Part shown: one piece after another, positions 18,958 to 26,772 of the stretch
Numbering within the stretch: position 1 is the stretch's first letter
Layout: each line of letters starts with the position of its first letter
Assembly (NCBI GenBank): GCA_003021085.1
Contig: PXRE01000011.1
Coordinates: 1 to 61,508 of the forward strand
Direction: 5' to 3'
Origin: Halobacteriales archaeon QS_1_68_20
GTDB taxonomy: Archaea; Halobacteriota; Halobacteria; Halobacteriales; PXRE01
DNA length: 61,508 nt
Made by a program: the position numbers and the translations under genes
The notes under the pieces: model-generated
What the model was told of the DNA's origin: nothing
Database searches by the model: none
Seen by the model: only the letters and a program-made list of their open reading frames with translations

Positions 18958-19221
18958 TTATCCCGTATCAGTTAAATCAGTTGTATCTAACTCACCGATT
19001 AGATACTGCTCCCCCTCGTTCGTAATTGAATAGACACCGTTTCCGATGTTCCGAGTTAACCCATAATCAGCGAGTTTCCGACACCTTCGGCCAACGTATT
19101 CAGCCGAGAACCGAATCCGCTCGTCCTCCGCGATCTTGCTCGGTGAGTGCGGGCCTTCTTCGGAGAGAAATTCCAGTATCCGTTCGTCGGCAATTGTCAT
19201 CCAATCCGCACTCAGCCGCAT
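18958..19221 (-). CDS. Winged-helix regulator, PhiH1-repressor-like
   Basis: 87 residues from MRLSADWMTIADERILEFLS. The rest reads EEGPHSPSKIAEDERIRFSA and YVGRRCRKLADYGLTRNIGN, then a wing (GVYSITNEGEQYL). This matches the small regulators related to the phage PhiH1 immunity repressor, widespread on haloarchaeal chromosomes and proviruses. Start 19221 is preferred to the longer frame because MRL(x)ADWM is the family's normal N-terminus. It is part of the AT-rich patch, and its neighbour is the unknown membrane protein. Confidence 0.82.
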   Translation of the reverse strand: MRLSADWMTIADERILEFLSEEGPHSPSKIAEDERIRFSAEYVGRRCRKLADYGLTRNIGNGVYSITNEGEQYLIGELDTTDLTDTG

Positions 19222-19415
19222 GGACCTATCTTCATGTACGACTGAGAAATGCCCACTGCAAACCCCCTTATCCAACGTCTAAAAATGATATTCACCCATC
19301 GAAAACAAAGTATTAGTAGGTAAAATCCACCAATGGATATGAGGCTGTCCGAACCATCCGAAGTTCCACCGGAAACGAATTCCCTGGACCTCGGCTCCCA
19401 CCAACCCGGGTGACG

Positions 19416-19601
19416 ATGCCACCGAACGACCGCGGACGACCTACCGACATAGCGAACGACCAACGCGACGCCGAGCGTCACTGCCCGGCCTGCGGAACGC
19501 ACATCGAATCCGTCGAGAAGGTCGGTGCCGTCACGTTCGTCCTCGAACCCTGCGGCCATCAGGTCGACGACCGGGTACTCGCTGAAGTCTGGACAGACTG
19601 A
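19416..19601 (+). CDS. Small zinc-binding-type protein
   Basis: 61 residues, MPPNDRGRPTDIANDQRDAE, then HCPACGTHIESVEKVGAVTF and LEPCGHQVDDRVL. The CPxC plus CGH arrangement could bind one zinc ion. Similar tiny zinc-finger proteins are frequent in haloarchaea and mostly uncharacterised. A GTG two codons earlier is an alternative start. It lies between the AT-rich patch and thrC, transcribed toward thrC. Confidence 0.6.
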   Translation: MPPNDRGRPTDIANDQRDAERHCPACGTHIESVEKVGAVTFVLEPCGHQVDDRVLAEVWTD

Positions 19602-19733
19602 CCCCGACACTAACGCCAGACCGGTGGGCGAACGATGGCGAGTCAAACCGCCAGATCATGAACGACCTCCACCACCCGGCAACGCCCGCGCCGACCGTCT
19701 CCCTTTTCCCCACCGACCACGTGACCACCGCCA

Positions 19734-20984
19734 ATGAACTTCGACCTCTCGGGCCCGACACCGGACGCCGCAGACGACGGCGTCTGGCTCGCCTGTATCG
19801 AGTGCGGGCACACCCTGGCCCCTTTCGACGACGTGATCTACCGCTGTCCCGAGTGCGGCGGCCTGCTGGAGGCCCGCTACGACGAGTACCCGACCTTCGC
19901 GGACTTCGAGGGTCGGGGGGTATGGCGCTACGCGGCCGCGATGCCCGTCGAGCGCGGGGTGACAATCAGGGAGGGCGACACGCCGCTGTACGACGTCCCA
20001 CGCTTAGAGGACGAGGTCGGCGTCCGCACCCTCCGGATCAAACACGAGGGCGCCAACCCCACCGGGAGCTTCAAGGACCGCGGGATGACCGTCGGCGTGA
20101 GGGTGGCCCGCCGACTCGGCGTCGGCCGCCTGGCCTGCGCCTCGACGGGCAACACCAGCGCCGCGCTGGCGGCCTACGGCGCCCGCGCCGGCATGGAGAC
20201 CCTCGTCCTCCTCCCGGCGGGCAAGGTCGCCGCGGGCAAGGTCGCCCAGGCGAGTCTCCACGGCGCCCGCATCCTCGAAGTGGACGGTAACTTCGACGAC
20301 TGCCTCGACGTCGTCTCTGAACTGGCCGACCGCGGCGAGGCGTACCTGCTGAACTCGCTGAACCCTTTCCGCCTGGAGGGCCAGAAGACCATCGGCCTGG
20401 AGATCCTGGAGCAGGCCCGCGACGACTACGGCCGCTTGCCGGACCGCATCGTCCTCCCCGTCGGCAACGCCGGCAACACGGCCGCGATCCACAAGGCGTT
20501 CCGCGAACTCGTCGCCGCCGGCGAACTGGATCCCGACGACGTGCCGACGCTGACCGGCGTTCAGGCCGAGGACGCCGCGCCGTTCGTCGAGGCCGTCGAG
20601 GAAGGCCGCGACCGGGTCCGCCGCTGGGCGGACGTCGAGACCCGCGCGACCGCCATCCGGATCGGCGACCCCGTCAACGCGCCGAAGGCCCTGCACGCGG
20701 TCCGGGAGACGGGCGGGACCGCCGTGGCCGTGAGCGACGAGGCGATCACCGCGGCCCAGCGGGACCTCGCGGCGGCGGGCGTTGGCGTCGAACCCGCCAG
20801 CGCGGCGTCGGTGGCCGGCCTCCGGGCGCTCCGGGAACGCGGCGTCGTCACCGACGACGAGGACGTGGTCTGCCTGACGACGGGCCACCTCCTGAAGGAC
20901 CCCGACGCGGCGGCGGCCGCGGGCGGCGACCCCGAACCGGTCCCGGCCGACGTGGCGGGCGTCCTCGCGGCACTCGGCGACTGA
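19734..20984 (+). CDS. thrC: Threonine synthase
   Basis: 416 residues. An N-terminal zinc-ribbon-like segment (CIECGHTL and CPECGGLL) precedes a fold type II PLP enzyme. The Schiff-base lysine lies in NPTGSFKDRGM and the phosphate loop in GNAGNTAAIHKAF. It converts O-phosphohomoserine to threonine. Related enzymes with this N-terminus include cysteate synthase and other threonine synthase-like proteins, but the length and motifs fit threonine synthase. Aspartate kinase, the first enzyme of the pathway, is encoded 28 kb away. Confidence 0.88.
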   Translation: MNFDLSGPTPDAADDGVWLACIECGHTLAPFDDVIYRCPECGGLLEARYDEYPTFADFEGRGVWRYAAAMPVERGVTIREGDTPLYDVPRLEDEVGVRTLRIKHEGANPTGSFKDRGMTVGVRVARRLGVGRLACASTGNTSAALAAYGARAGMETLVLLPAGKVAAGKVAQASLHGARILEVDGNFDDCLDVVSELADRGEAYLLNSLNPFRLEGQKTIGLEILEQARDDYGRLPDRIVLPVGNAGNTAAIHKAFRELVAAGELDPDDVPTLTGVQAEDAAPFVEAVEEGRDRVRRWADVETRATAIRIGDPVNAPKALHAVRETGGTAVAVSDEAITAAQRDLAAAGVGVEPASAASVAGLRALRERGVVTDDEDVVCLTTGHLLKDPDAAAAAGGDPEPVPADVAGVLAALGD

Positions 20985-21092
20985 CGAAGATCGGTGAAAA
21001 CCTGGGCGGCCACGTGCCGAACGGATCGGTGACGTTCCCGCCGATGGACCGACAGTTACAAAGTATCGTAGGAACGACATTGTAAGGAATCG

Positions 21093-22733
21093 ATGCAGGT
21101 GACGCCGGAGGTCGTGATGTCAGCAGCCGCGGCGGTCGTCGCGGCGGCCGCCGCCCGGCTGGGCTGGCGGCGCCGCGAGCGGCCCGGCGTCGAGGCTCTG
21201 GTGGCGTTCAACCTCGGCGTCGTCGTCTGGACGGGCGGCAACGCCCTCCAGGCGGCCGCCACGACCCTCGACGGCAAGATGCTGGCGGTGCACGTCCAGT
21301 ACCTGGGCATCTGTACCATCCCGGTCGCCGCGTTCGCGTTCGGCGCGGGGTTCGCCGAGCGGGAGTCGCTGGTGACCCGGCGACGGCTGGCGGTCGTGGC
21401 GGCACCGCTGGCTGGCCTGCTGGTGCTGTCGTGGACCAACGGCCTCCACGGCTACGTCCGGACAGCCGAGCGCCTCGTCACCGTCGACGGCGTCGTCCGA
21501 CTCGAACGGGAGTTCGGCCCCGTCTTCTGGGCGGGGTGGGCGTACTCCAACCTGCTGAACCTGACGGCGTCCGCGCTGGTCGTCCGGGCGGTCGCCTCCT
21601 CGCGTGACCTCTACCGGCGGCAGGTTGCTGCCCTGTTGATCGGCGCGGTCGTCCCCTGGATCGCACAGATGCTGTTTCTCGCCGGGATCAGCCCCGTCGA
21701 ACCGGAGGTGTTCTTGGCCGTCACCGGGGGTGCGTTCGTCTACGCCGTGAGTCGATACCGGTTCCTGGACCTGCTGCCGGTCGGTCGCGGAACGGTCGTC
21801 GCAGCACTGGACGACGGCGTCGTCGTCCTCGACGAACGCCACCGCGTGGTGGACCTCAATCCCGCCGCCCGCGAGGTGCTCGGCGAGACCGCGACGGTCG
21901 GCACGTCCGTCGAGGCGGCGTTCCAGGCAGTGCCGGGGCTACAGGAGTTCTACCGGGACCGCGAGGGCGGCGCGCTGGACCTCGACAGGCGGTGGTTCGA
22001 CGTCCGCGTCTCGGCGCTCCCCGGCGACGGGCGGACGGTGGTCGTCCTCCGGGACGTGACGCCGCTGGCCGAGCGCGAGCGGGAACTCGAACGGAAGAAC
22101 GAGCGCCTGGAGGAGTTCGCCACGTTGCTGAGCCACGACCTCCGGGGGCCGCTGTCCATCGCCACGGGCTACGTCGACCTCGAACGCGACGAACGCGACT
22201 CCGAGCACCTCCGGCGCACAGCCGAAGCGCTGGAACGGATGGACGACATCATCGACGGCCTGCTGGCGCTGGCCCGCGAGGACCAGCCGCTGGAAGAGGT
22301 CGACACGGTCGACCTCTCGGAGCTGGCCCGGACGGCCTGGGGCCACGTCGAGACCGGGTCCGCGGCCCTGACCGTCGAGACAGGGCGAACGGTCGAGGCC
22401 GAACCCGGCCGCCTGCTGCGCGCCCTGGAGAACCTGTTCCGGAACGCCATCGAACACGGCGACGCCGACGAGGTGACGGTGGGCGACCTCGACGGGGGGT
22501 TCTACGTCGCCGACGACGGCACCGGGTTCGACGCCGACCCCGACGAGGTGTTCGAGTGGGGGTTCTCCACGGCCGACGGCACCGGCCTCGGCCTCGCCAT
22601 CGTCCGCCGGATCGTCGACGCCCACGGCTGGGACGTCCACGCCACCACGGCCGAGTCCGGGGGTGCCCGCTTCGAGGTGACCGGCATCGAATCCCGGTCG
22701 GCCCCGCCGCAGTCCGCCACCCGACCCGCCTGA
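21093..22733 (+). CDS. Histidine kinase with N-terminal 7TM sensor and PAS domain
   Basis: 546 residues. Seven hydrophobic helices fill about 1-220 (the histidine-kinase 7TM domain). A PAS-like domain follows (VVAALDDGVVVLDERHRVVD) at about 230-320, then the H box LLSHDLRGPLSIATGY, N box LENLFRNAIEHG, G1 FYVADDGTGFD and G2 GTGLGLAIVRRIVDAHGWDV. It is a complete membrane-bound kinase. No response regulator is adjacent, so its partner is elsewhere. An AT-rich stretch around 21055-21090 holds the promoter. Confidence 0.93.
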   Translation: MQVTPEVVMSAAAAVVAAAAARLGWRRRERPGVEALVAFNLGVVVWTGGNALQAAATTLDGKMLAVHVQYLGICTIPVAAFAFGAGFAERESLVTRRRLAVVAAPLAGLLVLSWTNGLHGYVRTAERLVTVDGVVRLEREFGPVFWAGWAYSNLLNLTASALVVRAVASSRDLYRRQVAALLIGAVVPWIAQMLFLAGISPVEPEVFLAVTGGAFVYAVSRYRFLDLLPVGRGTVVAALDDGVVVLDERHRVVDLNPAAREVLGETATVGTSVEAAFQAVPGLQEFYRDREGGALDLDRRWFDVRVSALPGDGRTVVVLRDVTPLAERERELERKNERLEEFATLLSHDLRGPLSIATGYVDLERDERDSEHLRRTAEALERMDDIIDGLLALAREDQPLEEVDTVDLSELARTAWGHVETGSAALTVETGRTVEAEPGRLLRALENLFRNAIEHGDADEVTVGDLDGGFYVADDGTGFDADPDEVFEWGFSTADGTGLGLAIVRRIVDAHGWDVHATTAESGGARFEVTGIESRSAPPQSATRPA

Positions 22734-22853
22734 TCCGGCGTCGGTCGTGACGACGGCCCCGACGAGACCGGCCACCCGCCTGGCCCGGCGACCCTCGTCC
22801 CACCCCGCCGGAAGCTAAACCTTTTCGCCCACGGACCCCGAAGCCCGGTCGCC

Positions 22854-23843
22854 ATGAGTCTCGACTTCGTATCGCTGGGAGAGACGGGCGTACAGACGAG
22901 CGAACTCCAGTTCGGCACCTGGCGGTTCGGCCGGACGACCGACGAGGGCAACGTCGAGATCGACGAGGAGCGCGCCCACGAGTTGCTGGACGCCTACGCC
23001 GACGCCGGCGGGCGGTTCATCGACACCGCCGACGTTTACGGCGGCGGCCAGGCCGAGGAGTGGATCGGCGACTGGCTGGCCGACCGCGACCGCGAGGAGT
23101 TCACCGTCGCCTCGAAGATCTACTGGCAGATCCGCGACGGCGACCCCAACAGCCGGGGCACCAACCGCAAGAACCTGCGCCACCGCGCCGAGAAGATCCT
23201 CGAACGCCTGGACACCGACTACGTCGACCTCCTGTACATCCACCGCTGGGACGACGACACGCCCGCCCGCGAGATGATGAAGACGCTGAACGGCCTCGTG
23301 GAAGCGGGCAAGGTCCACTACCTCGGCGCCTCGACCCTGCGACCGAACGCCTGGAAGGTCGCGAAGGCCAACGAGATCGCCCGCCGGGAGGGCTGGGAGC
23401 CGTTCACCGTCGTCCAGCCGCGGTACAACCTCGTCAACCGCGAGGTCGAGGGCGACTACCTGGAGATGGCCGAGGGCTACGGCATGGCGGTCTGCCCGTG
23501 GAGTCCGCTGGGCCAGGGCGTGCTGACCGGCAAGTACGACCGTGACGCCGAACCGCCCGAGGACTCGAAGGCATCCGAGAGCCAGTTCTTCGACCGCTAC
23601 CTCACCGAGGAGAACTTCGACGTCGTCGACGAGGTCGAAGCCGTCGCCGAGGAGGTCGGTGCCACGCCCGCCCAGGTCAGCCTCGCGTGGCTCAGCCACC
23701 ACTCGCGGGTGACCGCACCAATCGTCGGCGCCCGCACCGTCGACCAGCTGGAGGAGAACCTCGGGGCCGCCGACGTCGAACTGAACCAGGAGCAGTTCGA
23801 TCGCCTCGCGGAGGCCAAACCCGGCCCCTACGACGAACTCTGA
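22854..23843 (+). CDS. Aldo/keto reductase
   Basis: 329 residues with AKR motifs: D in FIDTADVYGGGQAEEWIG (catalytic Asp and Tyr), K in FTVASKIYW, H in LLYIHRWDDD, and a C-terminal NADP-binding segment TAPIVGARTVDQLEENL. It resembles the YhdN/Tas-like group. It would reduce aldehydes or ketones with NADPH; the substrate is unknown. It stands alone, with a 120-base gap from the kinase upstream. Confidence 0.92.
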   Translation: MSLDFVSLGETGVQTSELQFGTWRFGRTTDEGNVEIDEERAHELLDAYADAGGRFIDTADVYGGGQAEEWIGDWLADRDREEFTVASKIYWQIRDGDPNSRGTNRKNLRHRAEKILERLDTDYVDLLYIHRWDDDTPAREMMKTLNGLVEAGKVHYLGASTLRPNAWKVAKANEIARREGWEPFTVVQPRYNLVNREVEGDYLEMAEGYGMAVCPWSPLGQGVLTGKYDRDAEPPEDSKASESQFFDRYLTEENFDVVDEVEAVAEEVGATPAQVSLAWLSHHSRVTAPIVGARTVDQLEENLGAADVELNQEQFDRLAEAKPGPYDEL

Positions 23844-23886
23844 GCGGGGGCGGCAAGGACCACCGCGCTCTCGGCTCGCGTGGCCC

Positions 23887-24471
23887 TCACAGTTCGAAGT
23901 CGAGCACGTCCCCCGTCTCGACGCCGCGCTCGGTCGTCCACTCGTAGTTGACCTCCAGCACGTACTGGCCCCGACCGGGGTACTCCTGCTGGTTGCCGTC
24001 CTCGTCCGGGCCGGGCGCTGGCGCGTGGTGGATGCGAGTGATGACCCCCTCGTCGTCGGCGTAGACGATGTCGATGTCGAAGTCCATCTCCCGCATGACG
24101 AACGTGTGGTCGCCCACCTCGTCGTAGACGAACAGCATTCCGCGGTCCTCCGGGAGCGACTCCGTGTCGCTGAGCCCCAGGTACTGCAGGTCCGGCGTGT
24201 CCGCGATGGCCGCCGTCACCGACCCGAGCAGTTTCCCGTCGGGTGTTCGCACCCGTACTTCGGTCGTCTCGTAATCGGGGTGGATGGGCGTCCCGGTCGG
24301 AGCTGTAGTTTCTGTCAACGTCCCGGTCGGGGTCGCCTGCTCGTCGGTCGCGGTCGCCGTCTGTCCGGGCGTTCCCTGCCCGGGGTCGCCGGTCGCTCCC
24401 CGGTCCGTACACCCCGCCAGCGCCAGGGCCGTCGCGCTCGCCAGGAACGCGCGTCTGGAGAGCCGCCGCAT
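23887..24471 (-). CDS. DUF192 lipoprotein with Tat signal
   Basis: 194 residues from MRRLSRRAFLASATALALAG followed by Cys (lipobox LAGC), with twin arginines in SRRAFLA, so it is probably exported by Tat and lipid-anchored. A Thr-rich linker follows and then a DUF192 domain (EVRVRTPDGKLLGSVTAAIA, TRGMLF-like EDRGMLFVYDEVGDHTFVM, MDFDIDIVYADDEGVI). DUF192 proteins are small secreted or periplasmic proteins of unclear function. An upstream ATG at 24498 is possible but would bury the signal peptide. Confidence 0.85.
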   Translation of the reverse strand: MRRLSRRAFLASATALALAGCTDRGATGDPGQGTPGQTATATDEQATPTGTLTETTAPTGTPIHPDYETTEVRVRTPDGKLLGSVTAAIADTPDLQYLGLSDTESLPEDRGMLFVYDEVGDHTFVMREMDFDIDIVYADDEGVITRIHHAPAPGPDEDGNQQEYPGRGQYVLEVNYEWTTERGVETGDVLDFEL

Positions 24472-24560
24472 GGGAGACGGTACGCCGCGCTCGGCCATCA
24501 CTGTTCGGACGAACTCGGTGAAGACGACCTCTCGGAGCGAAAATCGATCTCGCCCGGGGG

Positions 24561-24567
24561 ATTTATC
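24561..24567 (+). promoter_or_regulatory. TATA box of the RHH gene
   Basis: ATTTATC preceded by a G-rich stretch, 25-31 bases before the ATG at 24592. It directly abuts the palindromic operator. Confidence 0.6.
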
Positions 24568-24588
24568 TGTGAGACCTACGTCTCACAG
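24567..24588. promoter_or_regulatory. Palindromic operator in front of the RHH regulator
   Basis: CTGTGAGAC, four bases CTAC, then GTCTCACAG: a perfect 9+9 inverted repeat lying between the TATA box and the start codon of the ribbon-helix-helix gene. A dimeric regulator bound here would block transcription initiation. Autoregulation by the downstream protein is an inference from position. Confidence 0.75.
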
Positions 24589-24591
24589 CGT

Positions 24592-24879
24592 ATGAGTACC
24601 GACGCGGAGGAGGGAAGTGACGACGGTCGGATGGAAAAGATCGACGTCCGGGTGCCGTCGTCGCTGCTCAACCGGATCGACGAGGAGTACGAGCGACGCG
24701 GCTACAGTTCCCGCTCGGAGGCGATCCGTGACGCGCTCCGCGACTGGGTCGATCCGCAGGTGCAACTCTCTGAAGAGGTCCTCGCCGACCTCGCCGTGAG
24801 CCGCCAGCAGGCCGAACTGGGGGAGACGACCCCGCTCGAAACGGTGATGGAGAAGTACGGCGTCGAACCCGACGAGTAG
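24592..24879 (+). CDS. Ribbon-helix-helix (CopG-like) transcription regulator
   Basis: 95 residues. The RHH motif is MEKIDVRVPSSLLNRIDEEY then RRGYSSRSEAIRDALRDWVD, and an acidic helical tail (SEEVLADLAVSRQQAEL, TTPLETVMEKYGVEPDE) follows. It should dimerise and insert the strand in the DNA major groove. A perfect palindrome overlaps its promoter. It could be a stand-alone repressor or an orphan antitoxin; the only nearby toxin-like gene is the broken RelE 240 bases downstream. Confidence 0.85.
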   Translation: MSTDAEEGSDDGRMEKIDVRVPSSLLNRIDEEYERRGYSSRSEAIRDALRDWVDPQVQLSEEVLADLAVSRQQAELGETTPLETVMEKYGVEPDE

Positions 24880-25119
24880 CGTCGACGGTCTCGTATTGCT
24901 CGGTCCGGTATTTGTTAGCGGTAGCCGCTGATCCACGACCGTCCCCGTCGTAACCCACTGGTTTCCTTCTAAACGAACGTTCAGCGTGAGCCCTGCGTGT
25001 AGCGCTGTAGTCAAACTAGGTCAGAAAGTCATTAGTGACGTCCGGATATACTCGAAGGCCACGATGAGCGTGCCGATGGGACGGGGTCGCCGACGAAACT
25101 CGGCCAGTTACGGAACGGG
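24880..25119. other. Intergenic region, possible antitoxin remnant
   Basis: 240 bases without a recognisable gene. The sequence directly before the broken RelE gene shares an ATGA overlap with a 19-codon frame (from 25063), which might be the tail of a decayed antitoxin. Nothing else is recognised. Confidence 0.3.
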
Positions 25120-25382
25120 ATGACGGACGTCGAGATTACGCCGAAGGCGGACGACCACCTAGAGGCCTTGATCCGGAAGCCCGCGAACGAGTACTCAAAA
25201 AGCTCGCCGAGGCGCGCGATTGGCCCGGACACCGTCTCGAACCCCTCTCTGGCTACCCGTACTACAAACTCCGGGTCGGCGATTACAGGGCTATCGTCAC
25301 CTGGGACCGCGAAAACGACGTCGTCCGCGTGGAGGCCGTCGGCCACCGCCGGAACGTCTACGGTCGTCACCTTCCGCCGTGA
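25120..25382 (+). pseudogene. RelE-type toxin with a -1 frameshift
   Basis: Starting at ATG 25120 the frame reads MTDVEITPKADDHLEAL, the beginning of a RelE/ParE toxin. At about 25168-25170 one base appears to be missing. In the next frame the sequence continues DPEARERVLKKLAEARDWPG, then SGYPYYKLRVGDYRAIVTWD and VEAVGHRRNVYGRHLP, the full remainder of a RelE toxin, ending at TGA 25382. The toxin is therefore inactive unless the base is a sequencing error. No intact antitoxin is seen immediately upstream. Confidence 0.82.
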
Positions 25383-25406
25383 CGGTGACACTCGGCAACC
25401 CCTCCG

Positions 25407-26591
25407 CTACCGCGTCACTTCCAGCGCGAACACCAGCCCGGCGGCCGCCAGCAGGCACGCCACGAGGCCGGCGAACGCCGGGGCGTACCCCCAGCGGCCG
25501 GCGACGAACCCGACGTAGGTGGGGCCGAGACTCCCGAGGCCGATGTAGACGGTCCGGGTGGCCCCGAGGTCACCACCCATGCTGTCGTCCGGGAACGCGT
25601 CCATCAGGTGCGCCTGCATGACCGGCGGGAACGCCATCAGGCCCGCCGCGAACCCGACGACGCCGAGCGCGACCAACGCCGGGCCGCCGGCCGCGACCGT
25701 CCCGGCCAGCGACGTCGCCCCGAGCACGAGCGCGCCGAGGCCGACCACCGCTTTGGAGGCGAACCGGTCGCTGACCGTCCCCGAGATCGGTTTCACGAGC
25801 GCACCGACGACGAACAGCGCGGCGAACCCGCCGCCGGCCAGGCCCGTCGAGAACTCCTTCGCGTTCTGGAGGAACGAGGGCAAGAAGCCCACGGCGCCCT
25901 GCCAGGTGAACGCATACAGGACGTAGGCGGCCAGGAGCGTCCCGAACCGGCGGTCTCCGAACAGGCGACCCACGGTCCCCCGGACGTCCAGGTCCACCCG
26001 CCGGACCTCGTACGGTTCGGGCCGCCAGACGTGGAGCAGGACCAGCACGATCAACGCCATCGCGACGATTGGGACGAACGCGGCCCGCCAGGTGGCGACC
26101 GCGAGGACGCCGACCGCCAGCGCCGCCGACGCCGCCCCGCCCAGGTCGCCGGAGGCCGTGTGCAGGCCGAACGCCCGTCCCCGCCGCCGGACGAACAGGT
26201 CCGAGACCAGCGCCCGGGCCGCGGTCGGGTACAGGCCCGCCCCGAGTCCGACGACGGCGGCACCCAGCAGGTACAGCGGGTACGTTCGTGCGCCCGCGAG
26301 CGCGAGGAAGCCGACCGACACTAGCGCCAGGCCGGACGCCAGCAACGTCGACCGGGTGAGTCGATCCGACAGGCGGCCGCTGGGGAACTGCCCGAGCGCG
26401 TACAGGCCCCACAGGAGAGTGAACGCCAGGCCCGCCTGGAACTCCGTGATCGAGAGGTCGGCCATGATCGCCGGGAGCATCGGCGACAGGACCAGCCGCC
26501 CGGCCTGGATGGCCGTCCACCCCAGCGAGGCAGTCAACAGCAGTCGGCCCGCCTGGCCGCCCAACAGGCGCTCTTCGTCCGGCGCGGTCAC
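25407..26591 (-). CDS. MFS transporter
   Basis: 394 residues starting with GTG (MTAPDEERLLGGQAGR), with twelve hydrophobic segments. The MFS loop 2-3 motif appears as GQFPSGRLSDRLTR and a related form as KPISGTVSDRFASKAVV. This is the general 12-helix proton-coupled exporter or importer layout. The substrate cannot be inferred. It converges with the broken toxin and lies just before the peptide island, transcribed away from it. Confidence 0.88.
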   Translation of the reverse strand: MTAPDEERLLGGQAGRLLLTASLGWTAIQAGRLVLSPMLPAIMADLSITEFQAGLAFTLLWGLYALGQFPSGRLSDRLTRSTLLASGLALVSVGFLALAGARTYPLYLLGAAVVGLGAGLYPTAARALVSDLFVRRRGRAFGLHTASGDLGGAASAALAVGVLAVATWRAAFVPIVAMALIVLVLLHVWRPEPYEVRRVDLDVRGTVGRLFGDRRFGTLLAAYVLYAFTWQGAVGFLPSFLQNAKEFSTGLAGGGFAALFVVGALVKPISGTVSDRFASKAVVGLGALVLGATSLAGTVAAGGPALVALGVVGFAAGLMAFPPVMQAHLMDAFPDDSMGGDLGATRTVYIGLGSLGPTYVGFVAGRWGYAPAFAGLVACLLAAAGLVFALEVTR

Positions 26592-26772
26592 AACCGCCAG
26601 GTTGCCCCTCGGTGCCTTGAGTCCGGGCTTAGCGGCAGAACGATCCGACTACTGACCACTCTCCTGGCAGATGCCCGTCCCCGGGCGGATCCCTGGCGCC
26701 GGCCCCGAGCGATGGATACGCCGACGCCGAACGGAACGAAAATATTATTACAAAAATGTTCCGAAATATGAT

